Positions 1 through 5,445 of a stretch of 6,672 bases of DNA are shown one piece after another. Numbering within the stretch: position 1 is the stretch's first letter; each line of letters opens with the position of its first letter. The position numbers and the translations under genes are program-made. The stretch is from JAUYQR01 sp043727195 (GTDB lineage: Bacteria > Pseudomonadota > Alphaproteobacteria > Rhodobacterales > Rhodobacteraceae): assembly GCA_043727195.1 (NCBI GenBank), contig JAYSYZ010000298.1, positions 1-6,672 on the forward strand, given 5' to 3'. The notes beneath the pieces were generated by a model. That model worked only from the letters and a program-made list of their open reading frames with translations, did not search any database and was not told the DNA's origin.

Positions 1-1
1 G

Positions 2-259
2 TTGTTCGCCGATGATCAGGTGAACTGGTTCCCGCATCCTTCGCCGGATGGCCGTTACCTGCTGTACCTCGCCTATCCGCCGGGCACCGCGGGCCATCCC
101 GCCGACTTGCCCGTGGCGCTGGTGCTGTGCGACCCCGATGGCGGCAACCGGCGGCGGGTGCGGGAATTTACCGGTGGGCAGGGCACGATGAACGTGCCGA
201 ACTGGGCACCGGATGCGCATGGCTTTGCCTATGTGCGGTATGAGCCGTCCCTCCCATAA
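2..259 (+). CDS. TolB-like beta-propeller protein, C-terminal fragment
   Basis: This reading frame enters from the left edge and stops at TAA (257-259); its start is outside the window, so only the last 85 residues are seen. They hold two PD40/WD40-like blades. The first contains HPSPDGRYLLYLAY, the typical 'SPDG + hydrophobic strand' signature. The second contains VPNWAPDAHGFAYVRY near the end, with a LVLCDPDGGNRRRV strand pair between them. Such repeats form beta-propellers like the C-terminal part of TolB, but many stand-alone PD40 proteins have nothing to do with the Tol system. The specific role, and whether the protein is exported, cannot be judged without the N-terminus. The next gene is convergent and ends only 8 bases away, with no strong terminator between them. 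The repeat family is well supported; function is open. Confidence 0.75.
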   Translation: MFADDQVNWFPHPSPDGRYLLYLAYPPGTAGHPADLPVALVLCDPDGGNRRRVREFTGGQGTMNVPNWAPDAHGFAYVRYEPSLP

Positions 260-267
260 CCAGCCTG

Positions 268-708
268 TCAGGCCGGATGGATGCGCCCGGTGCGCAGCGG
301 CGGACGCGGTTCCGGTTCGGGCAGGGGCTGAAACGCCTCGGGCACGCCGAAGACCTGTGTCAGATGGCGCGGATCGCCCCAGACCGAAATGTAGATCTCG
401 GGCGGAAAGCCGTTGGCGAGGTGTTCGGGCGTCAGGTCGATGATCCGCACCCGCAACGGATCGCCGTGGCTGAGCGAGGGGGAAAGGATATCCTCGACCG
501 AGGGGCCGAGATGGCCGATCAGCACCTCACGGCGGCGCGGGAAGACGCCCAGGAAAGGCCGGCGGACCGTTGCATAGACGCCGATCCGTCCATCCGGCAG
601 GCGGTCGATCATCGCGGTGTCGCCGATCACCAGACCAGCGCGGGCGACGTGGATCTGGATCCCTTCGACCGGGGCCTTGTGAATCAGGGGAAGCTTGCTG
701 TCGCTCAT
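268..708 (-). CDS. uncharacterised 146-residue protein, divergent from clpB
   Basis: I do not recognise a named family. The chosen ATG at 708 gives 146 residues; longer in-frame starts reach to 948, but that extension is low-complexity, Arg/Pro-rich and unlike a protein N-terminus. An AAAAGG stretch lies about 12 bases upstream of this ATG as a modest ribosome site. The protein has no signal peptide or membrane segment, so it is probably cytoplasmic. Residues 11-90 look like a compact beta-rich domain with a LPDGRIGVYATVRR segment, a PFLGVFPRRREVLIGHLG segment and a later LRVRIIDLTPEHLANG segment. Residues about 103-112 (PEIYISVWGD) are hydrophobic and aromatic, and the tail (129-137) is Pro/Glu-rich. 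The 'Gly-Asp ... DGRIGVYA ... LG..P' pattern loosely recalls HIRAN-type domains, but this is only a resemblance. The coding frame looks real from its amino-acid composition and clear start. A sigma-32-like promoter lies just upstream, suggesting heat-shock control alongside clpB. Confidence 0.75.
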   Translation of the reverse strand: MSDSKLPLIHKAPVEGIQIHVARAGLVIGDTAMIDRLPDGRIGVYATVRRPFLGVFPRRREVLIGHLGPSVEDILSPSLSHGDPLRVRIIDLTPEHLANGFPPEIYISVWGDPRHLTQVFGVPEAFQPLPEPEPRPPLRTGRIHPA

Positions 709-738
709 GCTGGCCGGCCTTTTGATTTTGCACGACAA

Positions 739-768
739 ACATGGGTCCGGCAGGACCGAGATAGCAAG
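739..768 (-). promoter_or_regulatory. candidate sigma-32 (RpoH-like) promoter of the uncharacterised gene
   Basis: On the minus strand CTTGCTA (768-762) is followed after 15 bases by ACCCATGT (746-739). The E. coli RpoH consensus is CTTGAAA, a spacer of about 13-17 bases, then CCCCATNT, so this site matches 5 of 7 and 7 of 8 specified or tolerated positions with an allowed spacer. Transcription would begin near 731, giving a leader of roughly 23 bases before the ATG at 708. In a GC-rich genome such a match can arise by chance, and alphaproteobacterial RpoH sites are more degenerate, so this stays tentative. Confidence 0.35.
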
Positions 769-804
769 CGTCGGGGCGAGGGGTGGCAAAGTTGCGGCCC
801 GATC

Positions 805-833
805 CCGCCGAAACCGACACCGGGTATCGGCGG
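805..833. repeat. imperfect palindrome / hairpin upstream of clpB
   Basis: The arms CCGCCGA (805-811) and TCGGCGG (827-833) are perfectly complementary. Inside them, after one A-A mismatch, ACC (813-815) pairs with GGT (823-825), leaving a 7-base loop. No T-run follows on either strand, so it is not an intrinsic terminator. It could be a dyad operator for a regulator or an RNA structure in a long clpB leader. Nothing in the sequence decides between these. Confidence 0.4.
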
Positions 834-990
834 AGAAAGGCTTAAACGCGCATCGTGGTATCCTGAAGAACTGGCCTTGATTAGCTGCCAGCCGGGGATT
901 GCAAAATCGGGCGGTGTTTCCCAGATCATTGCGGAAGGCCTTGCGCAATGTGCTGGTTCACCGGGCATTGCAGATCAGGGCGCTTGAGCA

Positions 991-996
991 AAGGAG
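991..996 (+). promoter_or_regulatory. ribosome binding site that decides the clpB start
   Basis: AAGGAG (991-996) lies 7 bases before the ATG at 1004 and only 1 base before another in-frame ATG at 998. The spacing favours 1004, which also gives the family-typical MNLEKFTERS beginning. Confidence 0.8.
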
Positions 997-1003
997 AATG
1001 CCG

Positions 1004-3619
1004 ATGAACCTGGAAAAGTTCACGGAACGGTCGCGGGGCTTTCTGCAAGCCGCCCAGACCATCGCGATGCGGGAAACCCACCAGCGGGTATTGCCAGACC
1101 ATCTGCTGAAAGCACTGATGGACGATGATCAGGGCCTCGCGGCGAACCTGATCCGCAAGGCGGGCGGATCGCCCGAGCAGGTCAATGCGGCGGTCAATGC
1201 CGCGATTGCCAAGCTGCCGAAGGTTTCGGGCGGTGACGGGCAGACCTATATCGACCCTTCGCTGGTCCGGGTGCTGGACGAGGCGGAAACCGTGGCGAAA
1301 AAGGCGGGGGACAGTTTCGTTCCCGTTGAGCGGTTGCTGACCGCGCTGGCGCTGATCAACACGCGGGCCAAAGATGCGCTGGTGGCTGGGGCGGTCACTG
1401 CACAGGGGCTGAACGCCGCGATCAACGAGGTGCGCAAGGGGCGGACGGCGGACAGTGCCTCGTCGGAAGAGTCGATGGAGGCGTTGAAGAAATATGCCCG
1501 CGACCTGACCGAGGCCGCGCGCGACGGCAAGATCGACCCGATCATCGGCCGGGATGAAGAAATCCGGCGGACGATGCAGGTGCTGTCGCGGCGCACCAAG
1601 AACAATCCGGTGCTGATCGGCGAACCCGGCGTCGGCAAGACCGCGATTGCCGAGGGGCTGGCGCTGCGAATCATTGATGGCGATGTGCCGGAATCCTTGC
1701 GCAACAAGAAGCTGATGGCGCTGGACATGGGTGCGTTGATTGCGGGCGCGAAGTATCGCGGCGATTTCGAGGAACGGCTGAAGGCGGTGCTGAACGAAAT
1801 CACGGCGGCGGCGGGCGAGGTGATCCTGTTCATCGACGAGATGCACACGCTGGTCGGCGCGGGCAAATCGGACGGCGCGATGGATGCGGCGAACCTGATC
1901 AAACCGGCGCTGGCGCGGGGCGAGTTGCACTGCGTCGGGGCCACCACGCTGGATGAATACCGCAAATACGTGGAAAAGGACGCGGCCCTTGCCCGCCGGT
2001 TCCAGCCGGTGATGGTGTCGGAACCGACGGTTGAAGACACGATCAGCATCCTGCGCGGGATAAAGGAGAAATACGAACTTCACCACGGTGTGCGCATCGC
2101 GGATGCCGCGCTGGTTGCGGCGGCGACGCTGTCTCACCGCTATATCACCGACCGTTTCCTGCCCGACAAGGCTATCGACCTGATGGACGAAGCCGCCAGC
2201 CGGTTGCGAATGGAGGTGGATTCAAAGCCTGAAGAGTTGGACCAGCTGGATCGCCAGATCCTGCAGTTGCAGATCGAGGGCGAGGCGTTGAAGAAAGAGG
2301 ATGATGCCGCGTCGAAAGACCGGCTTGAACGGCTGGAAAAGGAACTGGCCGATCTGCAGGACCGCTCGTCCGAGATGACCGCCAAATGGCAAGCCGAACG
2401 CGATAGCCTTGAGGTCGCGCGCAGCCTGAAGGAAGACCTCGACCGCGCCCGCGCTGAACTGGAACATGCCAAGCGCGACGGCGATTTCGCCAAGGCGGGC
2501 GAATTGCAATACGGACGCATCCCGGAACTGGAGAAGACGCTGGCCGAGGCGGAGGCCCGCGAGGGCCAGGCGCTGGTATCCGAGGCGGTACGGCCCGAAC
2601 AAATCGCAGAAGTCGTCGAGCGCTGGACCGGGATACCCGTAGCGAAGATGCTGGAAGGCGAGCGGGAAAAACTGCTGCGGATGGAAGAGGAACTGGGCAA
2701 GCGCGTAGTCGGCCAACGCGTTGCGCTGACGGCGGTGGCCAATGCCGTCCGCCGGGCGCGGGCGGGGTTGAATGACGAGGGGCGGCCTTTGGGATCGTTC
2801 CTGTTTCTTGGCCCGACCGGGGTTGGCAAGACCGAACTGACCAAGGCTGTCGCCGAATACCTGTTCGACGATGACAACGCGATGGTGCGGATCGACATGT
2901 CGGAGTTCATGGAAAAACACTCTGTCGCCCGGCTGATCGGCGCGCCGCCCGGCTATGTAGGCTATGACGAAGGCGGTGTCCTGACCGAGGCGGTGCGCCG
3001 CCGCCCCTATCAGGTGGTGCTGTTCGACGAGGTGGAAAAGGCGCATCCCGATGTGTTCAACGTGCTGTTGCAGGTGCTGGACGACGGGGTGCTGACCGAT
3101 GGTCAGGGCCGCACGGTGGATTTCAAGCAGACGTTGATCGTGCTGACCTCCAACCTCGGGGCGCGGGCGTTGTCGGAACTGCCGGAAGGGGCCGATGCCA
3201 GCGGGGCGCGACTTGAGGTCGAGGAGGCGGTGCGTCAGCACTTTCGCCCGGAGTTCCTGAACCGTCTGGATGAGCAGATCATCTTTGAACGGCTGAACCG
3301 CGCCGATATGGCGCAGATTGTGGAGATTCAGCTGAAACGGCTGGAGGCGCGGCTGGTCGGGCGCAAGATCACGCTGGAGCTTGACCCGCAGGCCAAGCAG
3401 TGGCTGGCGGATGAAGGCTACGATCCGGTGTTTGGCGCGCGGCCGCTGAAACGGGTCATGCAGCGTCATCTGCAGGACCCCTTGGCCGAGATGATCCTGT
3501 CGGGTGATCTTATGGACGGGGCCAGTGTGGTGATCAGCGCCGGGCCTGACGGTTTGCTGATCGGCGACCGGATCAGCGCTTCGCGGCGGGTCAGGCCGAC
3601 ACAGGCGGTAGTGCATTGA
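1004..3619 (+). CDS. clpB: ATP-dependent chaperone ClpB (protein disaggregase)
   Basis: ClpB is a cytoplasmic hexameric AAA+ machine that, with DnaK/DnaJ/GrpE, threads polypeptides out of aggregates after heat or other protein stress. The 871-residue product has the family's usual length and every expected part. The N-terminal Clp repeat domain spans about residues 1-145. The first AAA+ module has Walker A GEPGVGKT (206-213), pore loop KYRG (250-253), Walker B ILFIDE (274-279) and arginine pair RR (331-332). The coiled-coil middle domain covers about 400-525 and is rich in Glu, Lys and Leu heptads; this long middle domain separates ClpB from ClpA. The second AAA+ module has Walker A GPTGVGKT (603-610), Walker B VVLFDE (671-676), pore loop GYVG (650-653), the arginine finger region FLNRLDE (751-757) and sensor-2 GARPLKR (811-817). 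All key residues are intact. The gene stands alone with its own terminator, in an orientation convergent with the yidB-like gene. The C-terminal tail after residue 856 is basic and looks variable. Confidence 0.98.
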   Translation: MNLEKFTERSRGFLQAAQTIAMRETHQRVLPDHLLKALMDDDQGLAANLIRKAGGSPEQVNAAVNAAIAKLPKVSGGDGQTYIDPSLVRVLDEAETVAKKAGDSFVPVERLLTALALINTRAKDALVAGAVTAQGLNAAINEVRKGRTADSASSEESMEALKKYARDLTEAARDGKIDPIIGRDEEIRRTMQVLSRRTKNNPVLIGEPGVGKTAIAEGLALRIIDGDVPESLRNKKLMALDMGALIAGAKYRGDFEERLKAVLNEITAAAGEVILFIDEMHTLVGAGKSDGAMDAANLIKPALARGELHCVGATTLDEYRKYVEKDAALARRFQPVMVSEPTVEDTISILRGIKEKYELHHGVRIADAALVAAATLSHRYITDRFLPDKAIDLMDEAASRLRMEVDSKPEELDQLDRQILQLQIEGEALKKEDDAASKDRLERLEKELADLQDRSSEMTAKWQAERDSLEVARSLKEDLDRARAELEHAKRDGDFAKAGELQYGRIPELEKTLAEAEAREGQALVSEAVRPEQIAEVVERWTGIPVAKMLEGEREKLLRMEEELGKRVVGQRVALTAVANAVRRARAGLNDEGRPLGSFLFLGPTGVGKTELTKAVAEYLFDDDNAMVRIDMSEFMEKHSVARLIGAPPGYVGYDEGGVLTEAVRRRPYQVVLFDEVEKAHPDVFNVLLQVLDDGVLTDGQGRTVDFKQTLIVLTSNLGARALSELPEGADASGARLEVEEAVRQHFRPEFLNRLDEQIIFERLNRADMAQIVEIQLKRLEARLVGRKITLELDPQAKQWLADEGYDPVFGARPLKRVMQRHLQDPLAEMILSGDLMDGASVVISAGPDGLLIGDRISASRRVRPTQAVVH

Positions 3620-3646
3620 AAAAAGGGGGCCGCGAGGCCCCCTTTT
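3619..3646. terminator. bidirectional intrinsic terminator between clpB and the yidB-like gene
   Basis: The arms AAAAGGGGGCC (3621-3631) and GGCCCCCTTTT (3636-3646) form an 11-bp stem closed by a GCGA loop, a stable GNRA-type tetraloop when transcribed from the plus strand. It begins directly at the clpB stop codon. The plus-strand transcript ends in four U, while the minus-strand transcript of the yidB-like gene gets six U (A-run 3619-3624). It can therefore stop both convergent transcripts and is the better terminator for the minus strand. Confidence 0.9.
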
Positions 3647-3673
3647 CAGTCTGCAGTCAATGAAGCGAGCGGA

Positions 3674-4198
3674 TCAGATCACGGTCCTGATGTTTTCGCC
3701 AGTCGGCAGATGGCCGTCTGGCGTCATCTGATCGACCGCGTCGGGGAGGACCGTGCTGAGACGGTGCAGCAACTCTTCCCGACCGAGGCCGGTCTTCTGC
3801 ATCAGTTCCGCCATCGTGTCTTCGTCAAGCACTTCGTCAAGATCAGCGGCTCCGAGAGCGCCGTTTGGCCCGGTGCTGACCCAGCTTTGTGCCTTGGCCG
3901 CCTGCACCGGATTGGTGAACCGACCAAGGATTTCCGACAGTCCTGCCATCAAGCCACCCGATGCGGCGCCACCAATGCCATTGCTTCGGTCACCCGAGCC
4001 GCCGAGCATGCGGCGGAAATCGTCAACGATGCCGCCACCCGAGGTTGTCGAAGAATTAACATAAGGGGCCGTATCCGGATCGTCGGGTCTGCCGTTAGAC
4101 GCGCCCTGCAGCATTGACGAAAGCTTATCGCGATTCTGGTAGCCTGCTACGGCCAGTAGGCCGAGAAGCGCCACCATGGATGGGCTGCCTCTGCTCAT
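3674..4198 (-). CDS. YidB family (DUF937) protein
   Basis: The 174-residue product matches the YidB/DUF937 family, whose biochemical role is not established. The family core is at the C-terminal half: QSWVSTGPNGAL (104-115), a LDEVLDEDTMAELMQKTGL helix pair (120-138) and LPDAVDQMTPDGHLPT (151-166). The QSWV.TGPN and LP..VD..TPDG..P motifs are the family's hallmarks. Residues 8-20 are a short hydrophobic stretch (MVALLGLLAVAGY), too short for a sure membrane helix. A Gly/Ser-rich, flexible linker fills about 32-82. The start at 4198 is supported by AAGGAG (4212-4207) 8 bases upstream. The gene begins 38 bases after the glsB-like gene on the same strand with no terminator between, so the two are probably co-transcribed. 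Transcription ends at the bidirectional terminator shared with clpB. Confidence 0.88.
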   Translation of the reverse strand: MSRGSPSMVALLGLLAVAGYQNRDKLSSMLQGASNGRPDDPDTAPYVNSSTTSGGGIVDDFRRMLGGSGDRSNGIGGAASGGLMAGLSEILGRFTNPVQAAKAQSWVSTGPNGALGAADLDEVLDEDTMAELMQKTGLGREELLHRLSTVLPDAVDQMTPDGHLPTGENIRTVI

Positions 4199-4236
4199 GA
4201 GGAAATCTCCTTATTCTTTATGCAAGATGGCGAAGG

Positions 4237-4488
4237 TCAGGCGCGGCGGCGGATGAAGCCAAAGACCGCGAGGACGATGATCGCACCGATGACAGCGCCA
4301 ATGAGACCGGCACCCGTATCCGGACCGTACCAGCCCATGGCCTGACCAAGATACGACGCGACGAACGCGCCGACGATACCGAGAACGGTGGTCATGATGA
4401 AACCTGACGGTTCATTGTCACCCGGCATGATGAACTTGGCAATGATGCCGGCCACGAAACCGATGATGATTGTCCAGATAATACCCAA
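4237..4488 (-). CDS. GlsB/YeaQ/YmgE family small stress membrane protein (TTG start)
   Basis: The 83-residue product is a classic GlsB/YeaQ/YmgE (transglycosylase-associated) protein: GIIWTIIIGFVAGIIAKFIM (2-21) forms the first membrane segment, and MTTVLGIVGAFVASYLGQAMG (32-52) and AGLIGAVIGAIIVLAVFGFI (60-79) the other two. It ends in the basic RRRA. The family sits in the inner membrane and is often induced by general stress, but its molecular action is unknown. The start is TTG at 4488, preceded at 5 bases by a perfect AGGAGG, and it reproduces the conserved 'MGIIW' beginning; the longer in-frame ATG at 4803 would run back through the terminator and the upstream fasciclin gene. An EcfG-type promoter sits upstream, and the yidB-like gene follows in the same unit. 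Confidence 0.92.
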   Translation of the reverse strand: MGIIWTIIIGFVAGIIAKFIMPGDNEPSGFIMTTVLGIVGAFVASYLGQAMGWYGPDTGAGLIGAVIGAIIVLAVFGFIRRRA

Positions 4489-4493
4489 GATAG

Positions 4494-4499
4494 CCTCCT
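4494..4499 (-). promoter_or_regulatory. strong ribosome binding site fixing the TTG start of the glsB-like gene
   Basis: A perfect AGGAGG lies 5 bases before the TTG. No ATG or GTG in the same frame lies nearby, so this site together with the family-typical N-terminus decides the start. Confidence 0.85.
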
Positions 4500-4543
4500 G
4501 TTTGATGTGCGACCGTCTTGGATAGAAGGTCGGTGCGGAGAGC

Positions 4544-4568
4544 AACGCGGGAGGGAGCGATTGGTTCC
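4544..4568 (-). promoter_or_regulatory. EcfG-type general stress promoter (GGAAC-N16-CGTT)
   Basis: On the minus strand GGAAC (4568-4564) is followed after exactly 16 bases by CGTT (4547-4544). This is the consensus for the alphaproteobacterial general stress sigma factor EcfG (ECF15, controlled by PhyR-NepR). Transcription would start near 4537, giving a leader of about 48 bases before the TTG at 4488. The placement fits well, because GlsB/YeaQ-type genes are known members of such regulons. That the regulator exists in this genome is inferred. Confidence 0.7.
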
Positions 4569-4623
4569 ATCCTGGGCACAATCTTGGCACTGCAGGGGCA
4601 GGGGGGGCGCGACGGGCGCGCGC

Positions 4624-4653
4624 AAAAAAAAGGGGGCAGGAAAACCCGCCCCC
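4624..4653 (-). terminator. intrinsic terminator of the fasciclin gene
   Basis: Read on the minus strand, GGGGGCGGG (4653-4645) pairs with CCTGCCCCC (4640-4632) as a 9-bp stem with one G-U pair and a TTTT loop, followed by a run of eight T (4631-4624). It begins 22 bases after the fasciclin stop codon and separates that gene from the glsB-like unit, which therefore needs its own promoter. Confidence 0.93.
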
Positions 4654-4675
4654 GATACTCGTAAACTTACCCCGG

Positions 4676-5164
4676 TTACATCGACGGCATGAGCACGCTG
4701 TCGATGACATGGATAACCCCGTTCGACGCCGCGACGTCGGGCATCGAGATGACTGCGCCGTCGACTTTCGGGCCGCCGTCCAGCGTGATGGTAACCTCGG
4801 CACCGTTGACCGTGGCAGCCTTCATGCCCTCGGTCAGGTCGGTCGACATGACCTTGCCCGCCACGACGTGGTAGGTGAGGATGGCGACGAGCTTGTCTTT
4901 GTTTTCCGGTTTCAGCAGGTCTTCCACCGTACCGGCGGGCAATGCGGCGAAGGCAGCATCGGTCGGCGCGAATACGGTGAACGGGCCTTCGCCCTTCAGC
5001 GTTTCAACCAGCCCGGCTGCTGTCAATGCGGCAGCCAGCGTGTTGAACGAGCCGTTCGCAACTGCGGTATCGACGATATCCAGATTCATCGAATGACTCT
5101 CAGCGAAAGCTGGCATGGCGAAGGCGGTGGCGGCGGTCATCGCCAGAAAGGTTCTGCGGATCAT
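4676..5164 (-). CDS. exported fasciclin-domain protein
   Basis: The 162-residue product has a Sec-type signal peptide (basic MIRR, hydrophobic 5-17, probable cleavage after MPAFA at residue 21) and one full fasciclin (FAS1/beta-Ig-H3) domain. Domain landmarks are the H1 motif PFTVFAPTDAAFAAL (61-75), the YHVV segment (98-101) with its conserved YH, and the H2 motif GVIHVIDSVLMP (149-160). It should act in the periplasm or outside the cell; the FAS1 fold mediates adhesion in many organisms, but the job of small single-domain bacterial versions is unclear. The ATG at 5164 is supported by GGAG 8 bases upstream and by the signal peptide starting there. It is transcribed alone: an upstream TATAAT promoter region, a strong terminator behind it, and msrP divergent from it. 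From memory, a fasciclin-domain gene belongs to the singlet-oxygen RpoE regulon of Rhodobacter sphaeroides, which fits the promoter seen here. Confidence 0.93.
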   Translation of the reverse strand: MIRRTFLAMTAATAFAMPAFAESHSMNLDIVDTAVANGSFNTLAAALTAAGLVETLKGEGPFTVFAPTDAAFAALPAGTVEDLLKPENKDKLVAILTYHVVAGKVMSTDLTEGMKAATVNGAEVTITLDGGPKVDGAVISMPDVAASNGVIHVIDSVLMPSM

Positions 5165-5445
5165 TGGTGTCACTCCCGTTTGATCTTTTGCCGTTGTTGG
5201 CAACCATTATATGGAGCACCCGCCCCGGTAGATCACCCAAACATTTCCGTGAGTTGGCCTTGCGAGAACGGGTTGCCGCACTAAGCAGGCGGGTCGCCGT
5301 CCGGCCAATCAAACCAACGTGAGCAGAGTTCATCCGCCGTGACCGCACGCCCGATGTTTCAATCGTTTGCCGCAGATGTGAGACAGTTTGCTTTGCGTTT
5401 TTGCGGCTATCGCGCATCTTGCAGGCAACGCTTCAGGAGCCTCAC
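5165..5445. other. divergent intergenic region between the fasciclin gene and msrP
   Basis: These 281 bases hold no convincing gene. The fasciclin promoter (5206-5235) lies at the left end, with a small inverted repeat TTGCC/GGCAA (5188-5192 and 5199-5203) near the expected transcription start. Closer to msrP, GCCGCA (5369-5374) and TGCGGC (5402-5407) form widely spaced inverted arms in a T-rich stretch with several TTTGC copies. I find no clear promoter for msrP: no TTGACA/TATAAT pair, and no GGAAC or TGATC element pointing toward it. Confidence 0.5.
5206..5235 (-). promoter_or_regulatory. candidate promoter of the fasciclin gene
   Basis: A perfect TATAAT (5211-5206) lies on the minus strand about 41 bases before the ATG. 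No good TTGACA-like box sits 16-18 bases upstream, but TGATC (5235-5231) is found 19 bases before it. TGATC is the -35 element I recall for the RpoE/ECF11 sigma factor of Rhodobacter; the spacing is slightly longer than I would expect. The -10 is well supported, the sigma assignment is not. Confidence 0.5.

Larger units (their letters stand above)
709..1003. other. divergent intergenic region before clpB
   Basis: These 295 bases separate the starts of the uncharacterised gene (-) and clpB (+). I see no convincing gene in either direction: the frames crossing it give Arg/Pro/Ser-rich or otherwise unstructured translations without matching ribosome sites. It holds the sigma-32-like site at 739-768, a perfect-arm hairpin at 805-833 and a weaker inverted repeat at 945-971. 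No CIRCE element (TTAGCACTC and its complement) is present. For clpB the best promoter guess is TTGATT (877-882) with CAAAAT (902-907), whose 19-base spacer is long and whose matches are only 4 of 6 each. I therefore cannot place the clpB promoter with confidence. Confidence 0.6.

Noticed and set aside
263..273. Palindrome GCCTGTCAGGC at the convergent gene ends, as a terminator
   Set aside because: The loop would be one base and no T-run follows, so it cannot work as an intrinsic terminator; it overlaps the stop codon of the uncharacterised gene and is probably chance.
940..971. Sigma-32 promoter for clpB built on CTTG at 940-943
   Set aside because: The matching -10 position reads GGGCATTG, which agrees poorly with CCCCATNT.
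277..987. Plus-strand open frame (236 codons) crossing the uncharacterised gene and the intergenic region
   Set aside because: Its translation is rich in Arg, Asp and Gly without structure. The minus-strand frame has a better start and a more protein-like hydrophobic pattern.
709..1003. CIRCE (HrcA) operator upstream of clpB
   Set aside because: No TTAGCACTC-like half sites are present on either strand.
926..2137. Long minus-strand open frame (about 403 codons) opposite clpB
   Set aside because: It is antisense to a fully intact clpB. Its translation is rich in Arg, Gln and His with no domain, as expected from the complement of GC-rich coding sequence.
2222..3616. Minus-strand open frame (464 codons) opposite the second half of clpB
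   Set aside because: Composition is that of a shadow frame, with no ribosome site or recognisable motif; clpB accounts for the region.
5206..5219. CCATATAATGG as a regulator-binding palindrome
   Set aside because: The symmetry is only four bases each side and is explained by the TATAAT -10 element.
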